The position numbers and the translations under genes are program-made. The notes under the pieces are model-generated. The model was not told the DNA's origin. It saw nothing but the letters and a program-made list of their open reading frames with translations, and did not search any database. 64,000 nt of DNA from Microcoleus sp. EPA2 (lineage in GTDB: Bacteria; Cyanobacteriota; Cyanobacteriia; Cyanobacteriales; Microcoleaceae): contig JAHRFD010000008.1 in assembly GCA_020882975.1 (NCBI GenBank), positions 1 through 64,000 on the forward strand, read 5' to 3'. The first letter of the stretch is position 1; every line of letters starts with the position of its first letter. This document shows positions 18,101 to 23,983 of the stretch, piece after piece.

Positions 18101-18330
18101 ATTTTGTGAACCGGATGACCGAAGATGAAGGAAACGAAGCTATCGTGCAGACTATTTTAGTTTTAGCCGGTCATTTGGGGATGAATGTAATTGCTGAAGG
18201 TATAGAAACTATTGAACAGCTTAATTTGCTCAGGGCACTGCAATGTGAATACGGACAGGGATATTTTTTCTCTAAACCTGTAGACAGTAATACAGCAACC
18301 CTGTTAGTAGCAACTAAACCAGAATGGTAA
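15151..18330 (+). CDS. GAF-PAS3-GGDEF-EAL bifunctional c-di-GMP enzyme
   Basis: 1059 residues without membrane helices. The order is an N-terminal GAF-like domain (~30-190), three PAS/PAC units (~200-575, each ending in a D-I/V-T-D/E-x-K type linker), GGDEF (motif ARLGGDEFAILLQ near residue 665) and EAL (FEALLRWHHP near 833, DDFGTGYSSL later). Both catalytic signatures are intact, so synthesis and hydrolysis of cyclic di-GMP are possible. The GGDEF domain carries an extra stretch of roughly 50 residues between SASIGIV and ELLRDADAAMYHAK, rich in Ser/Asn and not part of the standard fold. Signals sensed are unknown. Confidence 0.94.
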   Translation: MDGSQYEIQSLACNDPQVSGASQLEEDVLEKILAGIDRATGEEFFEALVRHLASALLVRSAILSQLLKSHDRNGSSPKLQVISFWSDRQRQPNFEFDTANTPEALTIEQGMYSCPDCLLETFPQDRRPLARGARSFLGVSLVNSYGEALGTICLFDDRPFSPEKVAQFRLILKIFASRATAELERQRLQAQLYTVEAKYCALVEQAPTVTYISPLNNPSIKLDISPQIETWLGYSVAEWKADPNLWLKVVHPDDRDRVLAESVTQTFADGEYIPSEGPIVSEYRAIARNGTVLWFRDRAIVVRDEASQSLIVQGAMFDITETKVTANALLESELRYYTLEKILPVGIFRGDASGECLYVNERFLEMAGLSLTETLGSGWTKALHPQDHDRVLKQWYRAVRERLPFKLEYRFYQGDRTTWVFSQAVPEIAKSGEVLGYIGTLTDITDRKQAEEGLQRAEEKYRSIFENASEGIFQTTPDGRYLSANPALARIYGYESAAELMIQIQNIDTQLYVEPDRRGEFLSEIEKHGYVSEFESEVYRADGTAIWVSENARAVRDAEGILLYYEGTVEDVTDRKITEEKLVHDALHDTLTGLPNRALFMDRLSEAIELSKCRPNFLFAVLFIDLDRFKVVNDSLGHLVGDRLLIAIAGRLQTCLRDGDTVARLGGDEFAILLQNIQDREDAIYIADRVQTQLSEPFYLNEYQVFSSASIGIVCSGLSHQSSANSELSLAGDRGINNIEVGLSAFATDSAVPPIQQLQILYDRPEELLRDADAAMYHAKASGKARHEVFDLSMHTRAVALLQLENDLRHALERQEFQLYYQPIICLTSGTISGFEALLRWHHPPRGVVSPADFMSVAEETKLIIPIGWWMMRSACRQMQQWHQQFPEHPHLTVSVNLSNQQFKQPDLIERISEILAETQLNPRTLKLEITESVIMENAESAAAVLVELKSLEVQLYIDDFGTGYSSLSRLHTFPTDALKIDRDFVNRMTEDEGNEAIVQTILVLAGHLGMNVIAEGIETIEQLNLLRALQCEYGQGYFFSKPVDSNTATLLVATKPEW

Positions 18331-18337
18331 TTAGTTT

Positions 18338-18372
18338 GTTGACCGTTGACGGTTGACTGTTGACGGTTAACC
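18338..18372. repeat. GTTGACS tandem heptamers, left of the four-helix gene
   Basis: Head-to-tail heptamers of the type GTTGACC/GTTGACG/GTTGACT. The complementary orientation is found at 18766-18822, so the gene between them is bracketed by inverted arrays. Confidence 0.8.
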
Positions 18373-18732
18373 TTTGGCTTTTTGTTTTATTGAATTAATA
18401 TAAGCATTAAGTTTTGGCGAAAGTTCGTTTAATAAGGGATGCAGTCTATCACTCTGTTCTGGAGTTAAAAGATTGCGGGCGTAGGCAAGTCTCAACCAGT
18501 GTCTTGTTTCATTTAATGAACCTCTGGCAATTCTCACAAAACGCTGATTATCTTGGCAGTTATAGCGTCTCTGTCCTTCGGCAATATTAGCACCAACGCT
18601 ATCAGCCGATCGCACTATTTGTTTTCCCATCGTATCCTTTGCAAAATCGTCCCACTTTTTAACAATAAACCATATTTCGTTTGCTATTTTTTCAGCTAAT
18701 TGATAAACTTTTAGCTGTTGGAAGCTTTCCAT
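18367..18732 (-). CDS. Four-helix bundle protein (23S rRNA IVP-like)
   Basis: 121 residues of the family first seen inside 23S rRNA intervening sequences. Recognisable blocks are LKVYQLAEKIANEIW, KQIVRSADSVGANIAEG and GSLNETRHWLRLA. Members form pentameric four-helix bundles. Their role is unclear and many are encoded as solitary mobile-looking genes. Here the gene is bracketed by inverted arrays of the heptamer GTCAACS/GTTGACS, and its stop codon overlaps the left array. It may have moved as a unit. Confidence 0.9.
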   Translation of the reverse strand: MESFQQLKVYQLAEKIANEIWFIVKKWDDFAKDTMGKQIVRSADSVGANIAEGQRRYNCQDNQRFVRIARGSLNETRHWLRLAYARNLLTPEQSDRLHPLLNELSPKLNAYINSIKQKAKG

Positions 18733-18765
18733 ATTAACGCCTTTTAATAAATAGTTAATGGTGAA

Positions 18766-18822
18766 CAGTCAACCGTCAACCGTCAACTGTCAACCGTCAA
18801 CTGTCAACCGTCAACCGTCAAC
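18766..18822. repeat. GTCAACS tandem heptamers, right of the four-helix gene
   Basis: About eight head-to-tail heptamers GTCAACC/GTCAACT, inverted relative to 18338-18372. They end 5 bp before the ilvN stop codon. Confidence 0.85.
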
Positions 18823-18826
18823 TAAC

Positions 18827-19345
18827 TTAAACCTTCGCTTCCAAAGACTTGAGAAACTCGGTATTTACGCCCGACTCCCGCGTCAGAGCAATTTTGCCAG
18901 TACGAGCAATTTCCTTGATACCAAATCTATTGAGCACCTGGACGATCGCCACCATTTTACCTGGATCTCCGACTACTTCCAAAGTCAGGGTATCATCACC
19001 AATATCCACCACTCGCGCTCTAAAAATCTGAGCTAACTCAATTATTTCCGATCGCGTCCCGGTAGCAGCATTAACTTTCAACAACATTAATTCCCGTTCC
19101 ACACAAGGAATTTCGGTTATATCTTGCACTTTGAGCACATTAATCAACTTGTACAGTTGCTTAGTCAACTGCTCAATTATTTGGTCATCTCCCGGTACCA
19201 CCATCGTAATCCGAGACACTCCCACTTGCTCGGCCGGGCCAACGGCGAGACTTTCAATATTAAAACCCCGGCGGGCAAACAAACCAGCAATTCGGGTGAG
19301 GACACCCGCTTCATCTTCAACTAAAACCGAAAGAGTGTGTTTCAT
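18827..19345 (-). CDS. ilvN: Acetolactate synthase small (regulatory) subunit
   Basis: 172 residues, full length. The N-terminal ACT domain begins [21 protein letters not shown], with the valine-binding loop region NIESLAVGP. The C-terminal small-subunit domain runs from [10 protein letters not shown] to the end. It binds and activates the catalytic subunit and gives feedback inhibition by branched-chain amino acids. The large subunit is not nearby, as often in cyanobacteria. A 20-bp dyad (19439-19458) lies about 95-115 bp upstream of the ATG and could be a regulator site. Confidence 0.95.
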   Translation of the reverse strand: MKHTLSVLVEDEAGVLTRIAGLFARRGFNIESLAVGPAEQVGVSRITMVVPGDDQIIEQLTKQLYKLINVLKVQDITEIPCVERELMLLKVNAATGTRSEIIELAQIFRARVVDIGDDTLTLEVVGDPGKMVAIVQVLNRFGIKEIARTGKIALTRESGVNTEFLKSLEAKV

Positions 19346-19438
19346 TTATCCAAAAAGACGCATTTCGTGCAATTCTACATATTATGTTGTACGGGGGGGT
19401 AAGAGCGTTCCCTGTCGGCACTCGCGACAACTGAAAAT

Positions 19439-19458
19439 TTGTGTACGAACGTACACAA
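19439..19458. promoter_or_regulatory. Operator-like dyad upstream of ilvN
   Basis: TTGTGTACG and CGTACACAA are perfectly inverted around two A. The position is within a normal promoter distance of ilvN. The binding protein is unknown. Confidence 0.35.
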
Positions 19459-19506
19459 TTCCTCGCTCTAATTAAAATTATTCTGGTTTTGTCCGTGACT
19501 AGAACT

Positions 19507-19538
19507 GGATTTTTGAGACCCATGGGTCTCAAAAATCC
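19507..19538. terminator. 32-bp perfect palindrome between the nitrilase gene and ilvN
   Basis: The sequence reads identically on both strands for 32 bp, centred on GAGACCCATGGGTCTC and flanked by five A/T on each arm. A 26-bp core recurs 106 bp to the right because of a tandem duplication. Position and A/T arms fit a bidirectional terminator. Confidence 0.6.
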
Positions 19539-19720
19539 TTCAGAGAAAAACGCGATGTTGGAGTGAGGGCATTTGGCGGCGGACTTGTTCTAGTCGATCG
19601 GGATTAATTTCGGCAATTTTGAGACCCATGGGTCTCAAAAATCCTTCAGAGAAAAACGCGATGTTGGAGTGAGGGCATTTGGCGGCGGACTTGTTCTAGT
19701 CGATCGGGATTAATTTCGGC
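19511..19720. repeat. 104-bp perfect tandem duplication reaching into the nitrilase gene
   Basis: 19511-19614 and 19617-19720 are identical (period 106, separated by AA). The right copy contains the last ~24 codons and stop of the nitrilase gene plus its downstream palindrome. The left copy is therefore an untranslated orphan of the same gene end. Perfect identity suggests a recent event. Confidence 0.85.
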
Positions 19721-20458
19721 GATCGCCACACCCGGTTCATCGCCGGCATCGGCCAAAACCACACCCCAAGGGTCGATAATCATCGCGTGACCGTGTGTTT
19801 GACGGCGGCCGTAGTGGTGTCCAGTCTGTGCCGGGGCGATCGTGTAACAAGTATTTTCGATCGCCCTAGCTTGTAACAAAACCTTCCAATGATCCTTGCC
19901 AGTATAAGCCGTAAAAGCCGCCGGCACAAACAAGACATCCGCCCCCTGCTGGGACAAATGCCTGTACAATTCCGGGAACCGCACATCATAGCACACCGAA
20001 AGCCCCAGGGTCCCCAATTCCGGCGACATATAAATCGGTGGCAAATCTGCACCCGCCTTCACAGTGTTCGATTCCCGATAAGTAATGCCATCGGGCACAT
20101 TCACATCAAATAAATGTACTTTTTCATACCTTGCCACCTCAGTACCGTTGGGAGCGACTAGCAAGCAAGTATTGTATACCTTACCCCCCGTCGTCGGCAC
20201 CGGAAATCCGCCGCCCAGAATCATTACCTGGAACCGCTGAGCCATAGTTTTGAGAAATTTTTCACTTTGTTGCCCGATGGCTTCGGAAGAAGCTATTTTT
20301 TCCTCTTCTTCTCCCATAAAGGAAAAATTTTCTGGTAAAGAAACTAACTCCGCACCCCGACGCACGGCTAGATCGATTAATTCCTCTGCCTGGATTAAAT
20401 TTTTTTCCAGGTCAGGCAAGCTAGTCATTTGAATTGCTGCGGCAAGATAAGACTTCAT
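19646..20458 (-). CDS. Carbon-nitrogen hydrolase of the Nit1/Nit2 type
   Basis: 270 residues. The nitrilase-superfamily triad is present: Glu43 in SLPENFSF, Lys113 in YEKVHLFD and Cys156 in LSVCYDVRFPELYR. The sequence fits branch 10 (Nit/omega-amidase-like), whose members repair deaminated glutathione or hydrolyse alpha-ketoglutaramate. Which of these applies is not decidable from sequence alone. The 3' end lies in a recent tandem duplication, but the reading frame is unaffected. It is upstream of ilvN on the same strand, separated by palindromes. Confidence 0.93.
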   Translation of the reverse strand: MKSYLAAAIQMTSLPDLEKNLIQAEELIDLAVRRGAELVSLPENFSFMGEEEEKIASSEAIGQQSEKFLKTMAQRFQVMILGGGFPVPTTGGKVYNTCLLVAPNGTEVARYEKVHLFDVNVPDGITYRESNTVKAGADLPPIYMSPELGTLGLSVCYDVRFPELYRHLSQQGADVLFVPAAFTAYTGKDHWKVLLQARAIENTCYTIAPAQTGHHYGRRQTHGHAMIIDPWGVVLADAGDEPGVAIAEINPDRLEQVRRQMPSLQHRVFL

Positions 20459-20653
20459 TGATATCGGTAGTCAGTAGTCAGTAGTTAGAGTTATAAGTCA
20501 GCAGTCAGAAGTCATTAATGATTAGTCCTTTAGAAGACAGTCATGTGAGAGTTGCGATTTTTGAGCTTTGAAATAAGTCGATATATCAGAACTCAAATAT
20601 CACAACTCTCAATTTTTTTGACCTAGGTTTTCCCACCTAAATCTACTTAAATT

Positions 20654-20782
20654 CTAGCGCAGCGGGTGGAAAAGCAAGTCAGGATAAAAACGGTTGAACT
20701 CGATCAAAATTCCTGCCGTTACCACCATCCAAACTGCTGCTAATACTGGTGCGGTTGAAAGATACTTCAGAAAGTATTGCAT
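20654..20782 (-). CDS. psaJ: Photosystem I reaction centre subunit IX
   Basis: 42 residues, begins [18 protein letters not shown] and ends [13 protein letters not shown]. One membrane helix spans about 10-32, typical PsaJ. GAGGAG lies 8 nt before the ATG at 20782. It sits 129 bp downstream of psaF on the same strand, the usual psaF-psaJ transcription unit. PsaJ is at the PSI periphery next to PsaF and helps hold it in place. Confidence 0.95.
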   Translation of the reverse strand: MQYFLKYLSTAPVLAAVWMVVTAGILIEFNRFYPDLLFHPLR

Positions 20783-20911
20783 AAATACTGCTCCTCGAAA
20801 ATTTAGACAACTTTAAAAACAATGCGCGAACAGATTTTAGATTGAGGATTTTAAAATTGGCATGAATCAACCAGCTAAAATCTCAAATCTAAAATCTCAA
20901 ATCCCAAATTA

Positions 20912-21400
20912 CTAGCGGGGGGAAACGGTAATTTCGTCGTCAGACGCAAACATTTCACCAGTAGTGATTTCCTTAAGAGCAGCCAGAGGCCACAAAAAGC
21001 CACTCAGCATAAACTTGACGGCCAAAGGAACATCGATAATAATCTCTTTTTCCTCTGGAGAGTCAGATTTCTTAGCTGCTTGGAGATAAGCGCGGCCCAC
21101 CCAACCAATCCAGCCAGCAATATACAAAAACAGCACGCTGGGAATTAAAAAGTCGCCGGCGTAACTCAAATTGCCATCCACAATTAAGTGAGGATATCCT
21201 TCCGGGCCACATAAAGCTTCGGAGTAACGCTCGAATCTGGCCTTTGCTGATGCCGGGTCGCCATTGGTAGAACGGGCATCTTGAGCCAGTTCCTTGAAGG
21301 CGGGGGAGTCCTTGCACGGCACTAAATTGTAAGCCGAGGCGTAAGGAGCAAAACTAATCCAAAGACTCACCACTAAAATCGCAGCAAACAATCGTCGCAT
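20912..21400 (-). CDS. psaF: Photosystem I reaction centre subunit III
   Basis: 162 residues with a thylakoid-lumen signal peptide ([17 protein letters not shown], cleavage after ASA at about 23). The lumenal part has the two conserved Cys ([21 protein letters not shown]). The membrane helix [21 protein letters not shown] follows, then a second hydrophobic turn near the C-terminus. It lacks the basic N-terminal extension of algae and plants that docks plastocyanin. First gene of psaF-psaJ, divergent from tsaD across a 135-bp shared promoter region. Confidence 0.97.
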   Translation of the reverse strand: MRRLFAAILVVSLWISFAPYASAYNLVPCKDSPAFKELAQDARSTNGDPASAKARFERYSEALCGPEGYPHLIVDGNLSYAGDFLIPSVLFLYIAGWIGWVGRAYLQAAKKSDSPEEKEIIIDVPLAVKFMLSGFLWPLAALKEITTGEMFASDDEITVSPR

Positions 21401-21535
21401 GAAATTGTTTCCTTTTGTTACAAAACAATAAGTTTTTGTACAAGCATTTCAACTTGTCGATCGGTCATCCAGATTACTGCTCTGTTGACAGTTTAAGCTA
21501 GCAATAGCCAACCTATCAAATAAAATTACCAGTTA

Positions 21536-22615
21536 ATGGCAACCGTTTTCGCAATTGAAACAAGTTGTGACGAAACTGCCGCAGCAATTGTTAAGAATCG
21601 TCAAGTTTGCAGCAATGTTGTAGCATCACAAATTAAAATCCACCAGCAGTTCGGCGGGGTGGTTCCAGAAGTGGCTTCGCGGAGTCACTTAGAAATGTTA
21701 AATCAAGTAATTGCCCAGTGTCTGTCTGATGCCAACCTCACTTGGTCAGAAATTGACGGGATTGCAGCGACTTGTGCCCCCGGTTTAGTGGGTGCATTGT
21801 TAGTTGGGCTGACAGCGGCCAAAACTTTGGCAATTGTCCACCAAAAACCCTTTGTAGGCGTACACCACCTAGAAGGACACATTTATGCTTCTTATCTTAC
21901 TGAACCAGAGTTGCAGCCACCATTTTTGTGTCTGTTAGTTTCTGGGGGGCACACCAGTTTAATTCATGTCAAAGATTGTGGCGTTTATGAAACTGTAGGA
22001 CAAACTCGCGATGACGCAGCCGGGGAAGCTTTTGATAAAGTCGCCAGACTGTTGCAGCTAGGCTATCCCGGCGGGCCACTAATTGACAAATTGGCAACCG
22101 TGGGCAATCCTACAGTTTTTAAGTTGCCAGAAGGCAAAATTTCTCTACCCGAAGGTGGTTTTCATCCCTATGACAGCAGTTTTAGTGGCTTGAAAACTGC
22201 TGTTTTGCAATTAGTGCAGAAACTCAAGAAAGAAAATAATCATTTTGGTAGCGAAGGCATCTTGCCTGAATCTATGATTAATGATATAGCGGCTAGTTTT
22301 CAAGAGACTGTGGCTAAGAGTTTAACAAAAAGGGCGATCGCCTGTGCAGTTAATTTGGGACTCAACACTATTGCAATCGGTGGCGGAGTTGCCGCTAACA
22401 GCGGATTGCGGCACCACTTACAAACCGCAGCCGCCAAACAAAATCTACGAGTATTGTTTCCGCCTTTAAAGTATTGTACGGACAATGCAGCCATGATTGC
22501 TTGTGCAGCAGCGGAACACTTGTACCAAGGACACACATCACCATTAACTTTAGGAGCGCATTCGAGAATGGCGATTAGCGATGTGATGCAACTGTACAAT
22601 TTGAATATTGATTAA
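21536..22615 (+). CDS. tsaD: tRNA threonylcarbamoyladenosine transferase TsaD
   Basis: 359 residues of the Kae1/TsaD ASKHA fold. It opens [11 protein letters not shown] and has the metal-binding pair in [14 protein letters not shown]. The nucleotide-binding segments LVSGGHTSL and [12 protein letters not shown] are also present. It transfers the threonylcarbamoyl group to A37 of ANN-decoding tRNAs, working with TsaB, TsaE and TsaC, none of which is in view. It is divergent from psaF. Confidence 0.96.
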   Translation: MATVFAIETSCDETAAAIVKNRQVCSNVVASQIKIHQQFGGVVPEVASRSHLEMLNQVIAQCLSDANLTWSEIDGIAATCAPGLVGALLVGLTAAKTLAIVHQKPFVGVHHLEGHIYASYLTEPELQPPFLCLLVSGGHTSLIHVKDCGVYETVGQTRDDAAGEAFDKVARLLQLGYPGGPLIDKLATVGNPTVFKLPEGKISLPEGGFHPYDSSFSGLKTAVLQLVQKLKKENNHFGSEGILPESMINDIAASFQETVAKSLTKRAIACAVNLGLNTIAIGGGVAANSGLRHHLQTAAAKQNLRVLFPPLKYCTDNAAMIACAAAEHLYQGHTSPLTLGAHSRMAISDVMQLYNLNID

Positions 22616-22969
22616 GCTGACTTCAAAATAACACGAATATTTTGGCGATTCGTGAGGTTGGAGTAAGGTTTTTGAATCTCCACGCGCCTAGTCCAAGAAA
22701 CCGGGTTTCTGCGTAGCGCGCTTAGTCCAAGAAACCGGGTTTCTACGACAATTTAGGCATCATAACGAAGATTTGGGTAAGAAACCCGGTTTCTGAGTTC
22801 TCGCGCGCCTAATCCAAGAAACCGGGTTTCTGCGACAATTTAGGCATCATAACTAAGATTTGGGTAAGAAACCGGGTTTCTCAACGCCGCGCGATCGCCC
22901 CAAACACGGGCGGAAAACAGATAACCTTGCTAAAATACAAACTATATTTCCCTCCTTTAGCAGCAGGCT
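22616..22969. repeat. Array of the AGAAACCSGGTTTCT palindrome
   Basis: A gene-free stretch. Copies of the 15-bp palindrome lie between 22696 and 22881, in tandem units of roughly 110 bp that contain a TTTAGGCATCATAAC spacer and a GCGCGCCTARTCCA linker. Two copies facing each other within a unit would form a long stem-loop. It marks the left border of the accessory block. Confidence 0.85.
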
Positions 22970-23719
22970 ATGAATAATCCCTCTGACCCCAACTCTGACA
23001 GTAGCAGTCATTCTCCCTTGGATGACTTTATACAGTCTTTAAGTTCAGACTCCCATAGTTCAGACTCGCACCACCACAGCAACCATCACCCCTCAGATCC
23101 TCTTGATTTATCTCACCTTCACTTGAATTTGGGGGATGTTCACCATCCCCATGATTTAAACCATGTTGGTGCTTTAGATGGGGTCGATCGTTCCCACCAT
23201 TCATTGATGACTCCGGCGGGTGCTTTGGATGCTGCATATCGAGAGAGTTTGGCTGAGATAAAAACGGATCTTTATTCAGAAAATTATGCCCAAGGTTTAG
23301 TCTCTCATTCAACTATATCCCATACTGATAATAACCATTCTCAGGATAGTTTTTCATCGGATAATCACTCGGAAAATTTTGTTGAGTTTTCGGCAAAAAG
23401 TTCATCTACACATTCAGGAGCGATTACTGAAGATGATAACAATTCAGTTAGATTTGTTGGTGATCAAGTTTATTGGCATGGTTATGCTTGGGGTCAAGCG
23501 GGGACTGTAGATGGACACAAATTTTATCGCGACGGTCATTATATCGGGCGGTTGGGTGCAGATATGAATGTGTATGATGCTGATGCACATAAAATTGGTT
23601 ATGTTACGCCTTCTGGCAAAGCTTATACAACGGATGATAAGCTATTTGCTACAGGCGGAACTGCTCGTTGGGCTGCCGCAACTTTAGTTTTTAATAGTTG
23701 TAGTCTTATACCAATTTAA
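22970..23719 (+). CDS. His/Ser/Asp-rich protein of unknown function, C-terminus rewritten by a MITE
   Basis: 249 residues, no signal peptide. Residues 1-160 are low complexity, with many His, Ser and Asp (for example SDSHHHSNHHPSDPLDLSHL), possibly metal-binding. Residues ~160-235 are folded-looking and carry short repeats of the type YWHGYAWGQAG, FYRDGHYIGRLG and VYDADAHKIGYV, resembling repeated beta-hairpins. The last residues LIPI and the stop codon lie in the terminal inverted repeat of a 145-bp MITE (23708-23852), so the native C-terminus has probably been lost. I do not recognise the family. The next gene is the coiled-coil/WD40 protein. Confidence 0.6.
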   Translation: MNNPSDPNSDSSSHSPLDDFIQSLSSDSHSSDSHHHSNHHPSDPLDLSHLHLNLGDVHHPHDLNHVGALDGVDRSHHSLMTPAGALDAAYRESLAEIKTDLYSENYAQGLVSHSTISHTDNNHSQDSFSSDNHSENFVEFSAKSSSTHSGAITEDDNNSVRFVGDQVYWHGYAWGQAGTVDGHKFYRDGHYIGRLGADMNVYDADAHKIGYVTPSGKAYTTDDKLFATGGTARWAAATLVFNSCSLIPI

Positions 23720-23852
23720 TGTGAAGTTGCATATATCTCGATCCCCCTAAATCCCCCTTAAGAAGGGGGACTTTGAGAAGAATCTTGTCCCCCCCTTATT
23801 AAGGGGGGCTAGGGGGGATCGGATTCTATGCAGCCTCATAAAAAATTGGTAT
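23708..23852. mobile_element. MITE with ATACCAATTT terminal inverted repeats
   Basis: 145 bp. The left end ATACCAATTT and right end AAATTGGTAT are inverted. The similarity continues inwards for about 50 bp (GTTGCATA, GATCCCCCTAAATCCCCC against GGGGGGCTAGGGGGGATC, TATGCAGC). The ends fit a TA target duplication. It is non-coding and provides the stop codon of the upstream gene. A related shorter element lies at 41176-41261. Confidence 0.7.
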
Positions 23853-23870
23853 TAGTTAGTTAGAAACCTG

Positions 23871-23951
23871 AGAAACCGGGTTTCTAAAGGTTTCTAAAAT
23901 AAAAATGAGGTCTTAACTAGAAACCCGGTTTCTTGGAGAAGTCGGGTTTCT
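23871..23951. repeat. AGAAACCSGGTTTCT palindrome pair
   Basis: Two perfect 15-bp palindromes (23871-23885, 23919-23933) and a third degenerate copy next to the start of the WD40 gene. Confidence 0.85.
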
Positions 23952-23983
23952 GCAAACACAAATTCACATCAGGAGAAATGATT

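Noticed and set aside
22696..22881. CRISPR-like array of regularly repeated sequences
   Set aside because: The repeats are 15-bp palindromes in facing pairs with conserved spacers, recurring all over the window. There are no unique spacers of constant length and no cas genes.
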